Shown here: piece after piece, positions 1-64,000 of the stretch | How positions within the stretch are numbered: the first letter of the stretch is position 1 | Layout of the letters: every line of letters begins with the position of its first letter | Assembly (NCBI GenBank): GCA_054601695.1 | Contig: BAAHQB010000376.1 | Coordinates: 62,001 to 126,000, forward strand | Reading direction: 5' to 3' | Source: Amorphochlora amoebiformis | Taxonomy: Eukaryota > Cercozoa > Chlorarachniophyceae | DNA: 64,000 nt | Notes under the pieces: generated by a model | Databases searched by the model: none | What the model was told of the DNA's origin: nothing | Seen by the model: only the letters and a program-made list of their open reading frames with translations | Position numbers and translations under genes: made by a program

Positions 1-45
1 TAATAATTATATCAAATTCATACGTATCTATACGTATATGCATAC

Positions 46-11803
<11,758 letters not shown>

Positions 11804-12112
11804 TTCTGCGAGGTACCGTGAATGTCCCGTGAATGTCCCACAGTTCATATGTACCCTATATACACATATTGATTCTTAAAATATAGAAAGGATAGGAGCT
11901 ACCGCCAGTGTCATCTTGCACAAACTATATGTACTATAAACATCAAATTTGCTCTCACGGGTTGTTAGCCCCTCTTTGAGTATTTTGCCGGCGCTGCTAT
12001 CAAAGTCTGATTTTGTGGCTGCGTCTCGGAAAAGCGTGCAGATGCATTAGTTAGAATTCGAAGGTCGTACAAAGGAGCGAGGATTATCAAGTAATTCTTC
12101 AGTAGAGGATAC

Positions 12113-12172
12113 CAGAAATCCACTTAGGATGGTCACGGGCGTGCGCTTATCCGGGGACTTGGTGTCCGCCAT
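12113..12172 (-). CDS. Duplicate first exon of the G3E GTPase gene
   Basis: This is a second copy, 369 bases upstream, of the first coding exon at 11744-11803. It has the same ATG, the same 20 codons and the same donor (CTG before GTATCC). It lies in a tandem duplication that also carries the 5' flank and part of the first intron. It could act as an alternative first exon spliced to 11361-11450, or be a dead copy. The sequence alone does not decide this. Confidence 0.6.
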
Positions 12173-12253
12173 TTCTGCGAGTTACCGTGAATGTCCCGTG
12201 AATGTCCCACAGTTCATATGTACCCTATATACACATATTGATTCTTAAAATAT

Positions 12254-12994
12254 CAGATATTCCTCCATCAATAACTCAATAACAGTATATCAATATTTTA
12301 TTATAAGGATATTGAATCAGAGATATTAGCCATTTAAAAGATGGCGGGTCAACGATAATCCGCTGGGCTGCCTTCTTGGTACATCTGCACATTGTTTGGA
12401 CAATGCGCAACGATAATAACTTCAAACGCAGCTATATCCAGTTAGATTGATATACCTTGATGATCATGCTGCTTGATACATGTACATATTTCTTTGACTC
12501 GACTGATTGCCGCTGAATGCAAATTACTAGATTAATGTCTAGGAGTGGGCTCGATGCTAATACACTGATCTAGACAATCAATATTTCCATGATTCATGAG
12601 CTGAATTCAGGCCACAAATTAGAAGTTACAACTTGCTATAGCGGAAATATTTGACGCCAAGGTTTGTTTAATATAGCACAATATTATCTTAGATTTTCTA
12701 AGTACGTACAGTGTGTTGTACTAGTGGAGATGATCTCGATCATAGAATGATCATGATCACCTCTATTAATTTCCTGTACGGTAATTAAAGTTAAATGTTC
12801 CGGTTGAATCAGTGGTTATAACTAATTATAAGTATAATTTACTGAGCATCCAGTCATTCCAGTGGCATATCTAGCATAACCGGGCGGGTACGTGAGTACT
12901 GACTGTAGTGACTTGTATATGTACTATAACTACTACTAGCGGCTAGTGCATCTATGCTTACATGCACAGAAATCCATTCAAGTGCAATGCCTAG
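12254..12994. other. Repeat-poor intergenic spacer
   Basis: This is unique sequence between the duplicated G3E 5' region and the 3' end of the upstream minus-strand gene. No exon with acceptable phase was found. It holds an imperfect palindrome near 12728-12765 and roughly eight CTAG sites from 12527 on. Confidence 0.6.
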
Positions 12995-13278
12995 CTACCT
13001 TTTAACTCCGTGGGGCATATGAAACTTCATAGCAACTCGCTCTTCCACCCACAAGACCTCTTCAATCTCAGCGCAACAGCTCGCAACCTGCATTAAATGG
13101 GGCATCAAGATGAATCAGGAAATGTTCGGTCGAGCTTATTGCTAATACCTTCAAGGTATCCTGCGACACCTTCACGTCAACAACCATAAGGTTGGCGGTG
13201 GCTGATTTCGCATGAACATCGCACCTATCGGACATTCTCTTGGCCACTTTGTGAGCCGCCTGAAATTATATATATATA

Positions 13279-13313
<35 letters not shown>

Positions 13314-13351
13314 TACATATATGTATGTATATTTATATTTATATATAGATA

Positions 13352-13416
<65 letters not shown>

Positions 13417-13428
13417 TATATGTATATG

Positions 13429-13470
<42 letters not shown>

Positions 13471-13492
13471 GTATATGTATATGTGTATATTT

Positions 13493-13526
<34 letters not shown>

Positions 13527-13702
13527 ACATAATATATATGTAAATATATATGTATGTATGTATATATATATATTATATATATATATATATATGTGAGAGA
13601 GAGTGTGTGTATGTGTATGCAAATGCGTGTAAAATGTTAACATAAATACATGAGTATTTTATGTATGCAAACGTACACAATACACACAAACATCGCGTAA
13701 TA

Positions 13703-13763
<61 letters not shown>

Positions 13764-13767
13764 CACC

Positions 13768-13804
<37 letters not shown>

Positions 13805-13905
13805 TTGTGTGTACTATATGTATACATAACTTCTACATGTAAGTAGTGTATGTGAATGTATGCATACATATATATACGCACATACGCACACACACCTCCT
13901 ATATA

Positions 13906-13967
<62 letters not shown>

Positions 13968-14923
13968 ATGTGTGTGAGAGAGAGAGAATATGTGTGTGTG
14001 TGTGACTGTTTGTATGTGCATGTGCATATTTATGTCATGTCTGTCCGTTGTACTCGATCTCCAGTGGTATTTGTTTCAGCAAGGAAAAGTTTACGTATGG
14101 AGGAGTTGTTTCAAAAGGAAAGATTTCTATTTACCGTCGAGTCTCGGTGAGTATCATGGGCAAGGATCACATTGAGTTTGGAGGCGTCCTACGAGTGGGG
14201 CCATTATGGTGTTATTGAGGGGTAGGGTACAACTAAACTGAGATTGGTACTGGTACGGAATACATCGGGAAGTAAGTGGTTTGTGTGGGGCGATGCCAAT
14301 GGCTAACTAACCTTCTTGAGCATGGGCGACACCTTGTATTCCCTTTTGAACTCTCCAACTGGCATCAAGTTCATCAATATCAGACCAATTTTGAAGGAGA
14401 ATTCGTAATAGGACTACCCCAGGCGACGTGAGGAAGGGCTTTGATTTTAAAGATCTGTGAATGATCCGCAAAGACGACGAACGTGTTGTCTGGGATGTAT
14501 TCTTCGAGATGTTCTGGTGACCACGAAAAGAAAATCAGTGATCTCTTGGTAATTGGTTTTTATGTACCATGTAGGATTCCGGATACAGCGCCCTTTCCTT
14601 CCTAAATTGTTTCAAAAGTATGTTTGAATCATATTTCGCAAGCCATCCCCAGTGCATTCCCCTTCTCTTTATATACACCTCTGTGGTTTCCTTGAAGTTG
14701 ACGAGGTACAGGCGGGAATGCTCATCCTGAAGCCCGACCTGGTCACCGAATGCATGGCTCAGCGGAAGCGCAAATCAAGCCATTAAGGGTATATTACCTC
14801 CATTTCTTGTATTGGATCAATTTCATCCGTGTTGATCTTCCCAGTCCGAAGGTGTATCACACTTCCGCCTTCCCCTAATCGCAGGGTGGAGGCCACCAGC
14901 AAGAGAAGCAAGTTGGTCGCCAT
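12995..14923 (-). CDS. Secreted protein resembling the N-terminal region of subtilases (S8), without a catalytic domain
   Basis: Exons on the minus strand: 14798-14923, 14679-14738, 14418-14544, 14312-14358, 13149-13259, 12995-13087 (stop 12995-12997). Phases agree and give 187 residues, though an exon may be missing between 14312 and 13259. The start is at 14923 because [14 protein letters not shown] makes a good signal peptide. Landmarks are [50 protein letters not shown] and [14 protein letters not shown]. By memory of the family these fit the region that precedes the catalytic Asp of some protist and bacterial subtilases. A TAG follows, and no DTG, HGT or GTS catalytic motif is seen before the next gene. 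AAAAG before GTAGCT could be a donor instead of a stop. It is either a stand-alone propeptide-like protein or a truncated gene. Confidence 0.6.
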
Positions 14924-15005
14924 GGGAGCCGACTTTTTCTTTAGCAGCACGTGTCCGTCTGACTCTGTCACACGCATCGGTCACGGGCACATTTTGAAAT
15001 TTGAA
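14924..15005. promoter_or_regulatory. Divergent promoter region (82 bases)
   Basis: This is the gap between the start codons of the subtilase-like gene (minus) and the large secretory gene (plus). Both encoded proteins begin with signal peptides. No TATA box is obvious. Shared control is inferred from the spacing only. Confidence 0.5.
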
Positions 15006-37038
<22,033 letters not shown>

Positions 37039-37158
37039 TGATTGATTGTGTGAAATATGCATTTGCTAGGTGCGACTGGTTCCCGTGAGGTGTTATCTGG
37101 ATCATAGACCTTTGAAAACCAATGATTTAACCGAGCGAGCTATATTAGGCTAATATAA

Positions 37159-37189
<31 letters not shown>

Positions 37190-37310
37190 ATATACATATA
37201 TACTAGATGTATATATAAATATATGTACATACTGACTAGTGACATATATATATATATATATATATAGCTATATATACATATATATATACATATATATATA
37301 TACATACATA

Positions 37311-37356
<46 letters not shown>

Positions 37357-37716
37357 TGACTAGTTGACATATAAATATAGCACTATGATTATAAGCTAGA
37401 TTATCTAGAGCATACATACATATATATATATATATATATACATATTTGTATGTAATATATATACATTCGACTAGGGAGCTATAGCAATAAATATATCGTA
37501 GTCTTAAGCTAGTAAGTACTAGAGGTAGTCACTAGAGTCAATGGTACCGATTCTAGCCTTACAGTTAAAACTAATTATAGTCTCTTGATCATCACATAAT
37601 CATACCGGATCTCGTATTTCCATAGTAATGTAACTAGCTACTGCTGTAAAACTAGTAAAAATTCTAGAAAATTTAAAAGTGAGATATGATTCAATCTTAA
37701 ATGCTGTACATGCAGT
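37039..37716. other. Convergent-gene spacer rich in CTAG
   Basis: This is the spacer between the 3' ends of the large plus-strand gene and the minus-strand radical-SAM-like gene. Its left half holds TA arrays. The right half (37196-37670) is unique and holds about 13 CTAG sites. No gene was seen in it. Confidence 0.7.
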
Positions 37717-46699
<8,983 letters not shown>

Positions 46700-46885
46700 T
46701 GGGCGACATTTGGCTGCGTGGCTTTTCGTGACAGACCCAAATGTCACGCCCCAATAGGCGTGATTACTCGTGACGTAGTGGTGTGTTGTCGTGACTTAGG
46801 AGTATATATCCGCTTTTTAATACTTCGGCAAGGAACCCTACCCATTTTACGTTGCGTAGCATATCCCGCACCGCTTTTTGTCGAC
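46700..46885. promoter_or_regulatory. Bidirectional promoter between radical-SAM-like gene and aldolase
   Basis: This 186-base interval separates the two start codons. It holds four copies of one hexamer: CGTGAC at 46727-46732, 46769-46774 and 46790-46795, and its reverse complement GTCACG at 46743-46748. The copy at 46769 extends to CGTGACGTA, a bZIP-like site. A TATATA at 46803-46808 lies 78 bases before the aldolase ATG. Transcription-factor binding is inferred. Confidence 0.6.
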
Positions 46886-48510
46886 ATGTCTGAAGCGAAA
46901 GTCGAGCCCCTTGACCTCCCTACCGGCGTCCTTACGGGTGACGAGACTCGCAAGCTCTTTCTCCACGCCCAGAAGTATGGCTACGCCATTCCTGCTTTCA
47001 ATTGCACGAGCAGCAGCACGATCAACTGTGTTCTGGAGGCCGCGCGTGATAGCAAATCGCCTATCATCATTCAAGTAGACCTTTCCTTGTCCCCTTTCTT
47101 GGTAGGAGGTACTCCGAACTAACATTCTGTACTCGTGAAGGTTTCTACGAGCGGTGCCTGGTTTTATGCTGGGAAGGGAGTGAGGAACGATGGCAAGGAC
47201 AAGAAAAAGACACTCGAGGGCTCCGTTCTTGGGGCCGTTGCTGCAGCTATGCACGTCCGCACCGTGTCCAAGTTCTATGGGGTATGTATACTTATCGGGA
47301 AGGATTATGGTTTTCGGATTCACTTTTTCGTCTTGATTTGTGGTATACATGTGCAGGTACCCGTCGTGATGCACTCCGACCACTGCGCGAAGAAACTCCT
47401 CCCTTGGTTTGACGGCATGCTCGATGTTAGTTAACCACCCACAATTTCATACACGCTATAATCACACGTGGAATAAAACCCGCGTCACGAATCCTGTATG
47501 TAGATCATGTACGTAGATCATGGCGCCTGTGTGGCGAGTGTAATGGTTGGAAGTCGTTAACACACCCCTTTTGCCAGGCCGACGAGGAATATTTCAAGGT
47601 GTATGGTGTTCCTCTGTTCTCCAGTCATATGCTTGATCTTTCCGAGGTGGTTTAACAAATAACGAGGGGGGTTTGGAGTATTTGAATAGGGGTAAAATTG
47701 TTGAAGCAACCGCAGATCCCAGAGCACCAAGTGGTTCTTTCGGGTTGAACTGTTGCGATATTAACTTGGAGTTGCTATTTCCGTTCATTTAACGCCCTCC
47801 AAGCGATGAGTGTCCCGAAGCACCCATAAATGCATAAATACGATCACTTCCAGGCTAGATTTTTTTTTTCGAACTCGTGCGATTGTCGCCGATTTACTCA
47901 TATTCTCTTTGCCAGGAAAAAGACGAGGAGAATATCGAGACTTGTGTGAAGTACTTCAAGCGCATGGCCAAGATCAACCTGTTTCTGGAGATGGAGATTG
48001 GAAAAACTGGAGGTGAGGAGGATGGTGTGAAGCATGAGGGTGCTATCAGCGAGCTCTTCACCCACCCTGATCAGGCATGACCGATGAACATAATAAATCT
48101 GGGTGGGCTTTGACGTTCTTGATCCTAGGTTTGGAAGGTTCACGAAGCTCTGGATGCCATCAGCCCCAACTTCTCCGTCGCCGCTGCCTTTGGAAACTTT
48201 CACGGCGTGTAAGAAGTCAACGATTTATTGTGCAACATCCCCTCTAAACTGGTCACAATCGTATGACAGGTACAAGGCTCCGGACGGCGGCAACAAGGTG
48301 AAACTCACCCCAGAGATCCTTGGAAAACACCAAGAAAAGATCGCGGCTGAGCTCAAGAAGATCAGCAAACCGGTCCGCTCTAGCAAACCAACCTTCCTTG
48401 TCATGCATGGTGGATCCGGCTCAGAGAAGGTATGTTTCGTACACACCGGCTCTCCTCTTGTTAGAATGAGATACATAGATTGATAGAGAAGTGAAACAGA
48501 ACTGTATGCA

Positions 48511-48558
<48 letters not shown>

Positions 48559-48651
48559 TATATACATATACATTACATATTTACGCATATGTTCTTTATA
48601 TTTATTGTTGTAAAACTACATTATAATAATAATATATATATAATATAATTT

Positions 48652-48714
<63 letters not shown>

Positions 48715-48752
48715 CATATATATGTATACATATATATAATTTTATTTACATG

Positions 48753-48818
<66 letters not shown>

Positions 48819-48866
48819 GTATACATACATATACATACATATATATGTGTGTGTGTGTATTTATAC

Positions 48867-48912
<46 letters not shown>

Positions 48913-49231
48913 GCGCGTGGTATGGAAGGAGTTACCCCCCTTAGCCTCTCACCCGTTATTAAACCCGTCTTATTCTGCAAATGCAAACTCGTCACCGGAT
49001 ATCATCCTCTAAATTAGAGCGAGATCATGGAGGCTGTTAAGAACGGTGTGTGCAAGATGAACGTCGACACCGACACCCAGTGGGCTTACTGGTGTGGTGT
49101 CCACAAATATTACCACAAAAACGGACATCGTATGTACAAGCAGGTGAATTACTCCCAAACCTGATTCATTCAATTCTTTCGATGAAAGGTATACGTAAGC
49201 AATAAATCAAATGAAAGCCAGATGTAATGTA

Positions 49232-49315
<84 letters not shown>

Positions 49316-49436
49316 TACCTTCATATACATTCATTGTGTTTATTTATTTTCATACGTGAAAACGCAAACACACACACACACACACACATATATATTTTTA
49401 TATATATATATATACATGTATGCGATTCTTGAGGTG

Positions 49437-49529
<93 letters not shown>

Positions 49530-49616
49530 TATACATATATACACACATTTACACATATGCACATATATATGTATATGTATATATTCATATATAATATTAA
49601 AATATAGGTATATAAT

Positions 49617-49653
<37 letters not shown>

Positions 49654-49948
49654 TATATATATATATATGTATATAGAGTATATTACGTATTATGGGTGTT
49701 GTGTGCTTGTTCTTGTGAAACTATATTCCTCTGACACTGTCCTCAACTAGCTCGGTGGGAAGGATAATAATGACGGTCTTCCGAACAAGAAAAAGTACGA
49801 CCCTCGTGTTTGGATCCGTGAGGCTGAGAAGTCAATGAGCGCTCGTGTTACTGAGGCTCTCAATGTGCGTAGAAGAGATGAAATGAATGTTCCTACATAC
49901 CATATTATAGACTACAAACATCACGCGAATATTATATAGTGTATACAT

Positions 49949-50006
<58 letters not shown>

Positions 50007-50037
50007 TGTATATATAAATATGTATGTATATGTATAC

Positions 50038-50068
<31 letters not shown>

Positions 50069-50106
50069 TAATATACAAATGTGCATACACAAAAATATAT
50101 TATACA

Positions 50107-50166
<60 letters not shown>

Positions 50167-50217
50167 CGTACACCCGATATATATAAATATAATATCTCTA
50201 TAAATTTGTTTTCGAAC

Positions 50218-50260
<43 letters not shown>

Positions 50261-50313
50261 TTCCTTACATTCATTTTATTCTTTCTTACATTCATTCATT
50301 CTTGAAATATTTC

Positions 50314-50380
<67 letters not shown>

Positions 50381-50386
50381 ATGTAT

Positions 50387-50426
<40 letters not shown>

Positions 50427-50585
50427 GTGTGTGTGTGTATACGGTATACCTATAAATATAAATATTCATTTTGCTTCCAGGTCCTTGGGGCAATTGGTAA
50501 ATACACTCCGAAGGAGGCATTCGCCAATGAGAAGCCCCTCGCTCCTCTAGTTCGCGCAATTGTGAAGGACGAGGAACATAAGTGA
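46886..50585 (+). CDS. FBA: Class II fructose-bisphosphate aldolase
   Basis: Exons: 46886-47074, 47141-47281, 47357-47425, 47578-47646, 47916-48074, 48129-48208, 48270-48429, 49018-49143, 49751-49864, 50481-50585. They give 403 residues with consistent phase. The enzyme reversibly splits fructose-1,6-bisphosphate into dihydroxyacetone phosphate and glyceraldehyde-3-phosphate. Metal and active-site motifs are all present: [41 protein letters not shown] and NVDTDTQWA. The start [20 protein letters not shown] aligns with the short N-terminus of the bacterial and fungal enzymes, so no targeting peptide is present and the enzyme is probably cytosolic. The C-terminus runs about 33 residues past the usual end (after TEALN). 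The first seven exons are compact. TA arrays appear only in the last three introns. Intron 48075-48128 has a GC donor. Confidence 0.97.
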
Positions 50586-51578
50586 GCGCCCTGCAGATTA
50601 ACGTGAATGCGCGAGTTTAGCTTGTACCTGGGAGTTAGTGGACAGCTGCGGGTAACTAGTGGAATGCTGCATGCATAATATTGGTCAACAAGTTAGCATT
50701 CACTTGTAATTAAACCTTTCCTACTGTCCTACTATATTGCAATCTGACTAGTCTCTAGGGTGTGAACGTTGAACTCTCTAGACTAGATCTAGTAAAGACT
50801 CTGAGTGAATTCCAACTAGTCCAATTTATAGTCATGCAGTGACTGATAACTCCGGTACAGCTATACAGTAACCAGATTAACGTTAGTATATATATACAAG
50901 ATTAAATTCATGAACAGATTTATTTATATATACTAGATATATATACTCTAGAGTCTAGATATCCTAATTAATAATCTAGATAATCTAGAGATGATTATCT
51001 AGATTATATCAGTGTATATGATTATACTAGTCTAGCTAGTATATATCTAGTATATAAGCACTAGATATAATCACGTGTCATATGCATATAGTACGTTGTA
51101 CAATAGTCTAGATAGTACTGGTCTACTACTGGAGATAGTATGTATATACTAGATATAATGATATCGATATCAAGCATCCAGGGCATACACTACTAGACTA
51201 GCATACGTAGTCTACATGTATCTAGTACATATATCTAGATATACTAGATATACCGTAGAGTATATCCAGTATATCTTCACGCTTCTAGATTTTAGATCTA
51301 TTATTACTAGTATTAAATACTAGAGCTACGTACATGTACTCAGGCGAGTTGGCGTTTACACGTAAAGTTTGATATTCAATATTCAATATTTAGGATCAAT
51401 CCCAATGATGACATACTCTAGATACTCATTCTAGTCATTGGATACTTAAACACCACGCACTAGCCGTCAACTATACAAGTTAAACCCTTCGTGGTTCCCG
51501 TCTAAGATAGGTCACTACCCCATCGCGTCAGTCTATGTTGGTCGATCTGTGAGATATGAACTACAACGTCCGTGAAAC
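50586..51578. other. Convergent-gene spacer strongly enriched in CTAG
   Basis: No gene was found. Between 50746 and 51470 I count about 30 CTAG sites in about 725 bases, many within TCTAGA, ACTAGT or CTAGATAT. TA arrays and telomere-like repeats are absent. Confidence 0.8.
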
Positions 51579-52775
51579 CTAAGCCTTCGGCTTCTCAAGG
51601 ACGTAGAGCATTCCCGGGGTCAGAATCTTTAGGCGTCCGGCCTGCTTGAATGACTCGGCCGCACCCATAAGCATGGACTGTACCTCCGCGGTACCAGTGG
51701 GGAGAATACGGAGAGCCTCTCCAAGGTAACAGAACACGTAGGTGCACATTAATCCGAACTTGGTTCCGGTGAAACGGCCTCCACGCATACCCTCGAACAC
51801 CTCACTGAACTTAATATCGGAGCCAGCCTCTTTGGAGAAAACATCCTCGTAGGAGAGAACCTTGAATCCAGCATCCTGCAGAGCTTTGGTTGTAATTGCC
51901 GTCTTGCGTCCAGCGCAGTAGCAGCCGTTAGTGTTATCAACGCGACGGATGATATCAACGTGCTCCTCATTTTTCTCGTCGTAAGCGTCAAGAAGGGTGT
52001 ACTGAGCGGTGACGACGCGTCCGCCGGGTTTGAGGACACGGTATATCTCTTTGAAGGTCGTAAGGGTGTCAGTGGAGTGGAGAGTGGCTTCGAAATCGTA
52101 CACGGCGTCGAAAGTTTCGTCCGCTACAGGAATGTTGTTGAAGTCTCCCTTGGAAAATAGAAAAAGTCACCACTGTGATAGATGTATATGAGTATGTCAT
52201 TGAATGTATACCTGGATGAAATCGCAATTCTTGATTCCCTCGCGGGCGTTGTAGCGCTTGGCGCGCACAATGTGCTCTTCCGTGATGTTGATGCCAGTGA
52301 CGCGAGCCCGGTACTTGAAGAACTTGGCGACGGTGCGCATGGGTCCTCCGATACCACAGCCCACATCGAGAATACGAGGCATCTTCGCCTCTTCAGTGGG
52401 AAGAGCGTTCCAAGGAGTAGGAATGTTGAGCTGGGAAGCCACGTAATGTTCATAACGACGAATTGAGGCATGGAAATCCTCCCCTTCGTAGCGAGGAGCA
52501 AAGTGGAAGGACTGGCCCCAACCGTACTCGTAGAAGTCAGTGATTAAGTTGTAGAATGTGGCAGTGGTCTTGGTGTACTGCTCACGACGCTTGTCGGAAG
52601 CTGCGTTCTTGGCAGATTTCTTGTCAACGAATTCCCCCGTGAAGTCGTTGATCGTAATATCCAGATCCTTGACGTGAGTGTAGCTGAAAACTGGCAGATA
52701 AGGGTAGACGACAGAGAAGGCGTAGATGGCCGCCGGGACCATCGCGGCGTACACTAGGGTCGATAGGCACAACAT
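51579..52775 (-). CDS. SMT1: Sterol 24-C-methyltransferase
   Basis: Two exons on the minus strand: 52212-52775 and 51579-52148 (stop 51579-51581), with a 63-base intron. The product is 377 residues, close to yeast Erg6 (383). The enzyme transfers a methyl group from S-adenosylmethionine to C24 of the sterol side chain. The sequence shows an N-terminal hydrophobic segment (VYAAMVPAAIYAFSVVYPY) that would anchor it in the ER, the sterol-binding region YEYGWGQSFHFAPR, the SAM-binding DVGCGIGGPMR, FEATLHSTD in the place of IEATCHAPD, and VLKPGG. The Cys usual in the EATCH motif is Leu here. Whether it acts on cycloartenol, lanosterol or a 24-methylene sterol (SMT1 or SMT2 type) cannot be told. 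Confidence 0.95.
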
Positions 52776-53007
52776 GACAGGTGTGACAGGATCAGGCTAG
52801 CTGGATTTCCCGGCGACGTGGGTTGCGTGGAGGCCCGACACTATATCTCGGAATCCCTGAAACCGTTTGTGAATACCGTAACTACCGGGGGTTAATAAAA
52901 CGGTTTCTGTATTCATAGATATATCACATATCGATTTATATTATCCATTCAAATTCCGAAAAGATAAAATTACTTTTCAATATATTTCTTCGTGGACCTT
53001 TTTGAAT
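52776..53007. promoter_or_regulatory. Divergent promoter region (232 bases)
   Basis: This is the gap between the start codons of the sterol methyltransferase (minus) and the GT31 gene (plus). It is unique sequence with no clear TATA box. Promoter activity is inferred from the layout. Confidence 0.5.
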
Positions 53008-63667
<10,660 letters not shown>

Positions 63668-63682
63668 GTACGTATTCCATAT

Positions 63683-63743
<61 letters not shown>

Positions 63744-64000
63744 GTGTACATATATTTATACATATATATATATATATATATATATCATTTAAATATTTAT
63801 CTACCTAATTATACACGTTAAAGGTATGTAATATGTATGCAAATTAATCATATATACATCCTACCTGCCAAAGAAATTCAATTCGAAACTACACTTCAAG
63901 TATAATCGTACATATATAAGTATTCGTGCATACATACGTACGTACATACATGTACATATGTATATATACATATATGTATATATATATATAATATATATGT

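Noticed and set aside
14568-14678. Longer second exon of the subtilase-like gene, continuing to YPESYM
   Set aside because: It would leave a 23-base intron. Ending at TTE gives normal intron length and the expected spacing to YIPDN.

Overview
This is a nuclear window from a eukaryotic microbe, most likely a unicellular alga or another protist. I could not fix the lineage. The genes are split into many tiny exons (often 18-100 bases) with GT-AG and some GC-AG introns. Nearly every long intron carries (TA)n arrays, and TTAGGG-type telomere-like blocks lie inside introns. Class II aldolase, a sterol C24-methyltransferase and a COG0523 GTPase with algal-type motifs fit an algal or stramenopile-like protist, but this is inference. 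The long open frames in the window are mostly translated TA, GA, GC or CT repeats. The real genes only appear when exons are joined by splice sites and reading phase.

Seven genes can be assembled. From left to right: (1) a minus-strand G3E/COG0523 (CobW-type) GTPase, about 46-11803 and running off the left edge; (2) a minus-strand secreted protein resembling only the N-terminal region of subtilases (12995-14923); (3) a plus-strand secretory-pathway protein of about 691 residues in about 36 exons that I do not recognise (15006-37038); (4) a minus-strand radical-SAM-like protein related to the TatD-associated family, with a possible organelle presequence (37717-46699); (5) a plus-strand class II fructose-bisphosphate aldolase (46886-50585); (6) a minus-strand sterol 24-C-methyltransferase (51579-52775); (7) a plus-strand GT31-family glycosyltransferase (53008 to beyond 63667, running off the right edge).

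Genes 2/3, 4/5 and 6/7 are divergent pairs with short shared promoters (82, 186 and 232 bases). Genes 3/4 and 5/6 converge on repeat-poor spacers unusually rich in CTAG. Between exons lie TA arrays, three long polypyrimidine tracts, a (GA)n-(GC)n block, (TAA)n arrays, a nine-copy minisatellite and about fifteen TTAGGG/CCCTAA blocks.

The most striking structure is recurrent. Short unique segments that contain an exon edge and its splice site have been copied a second or third time into the neighbouring intron, with breakpoints in (TA)n. This is seen in four of the seven genes. Three well-supported GC-AG introns occur among roughly 80. No tRNA, rRNA, CRISPR or intact transposon was seen.
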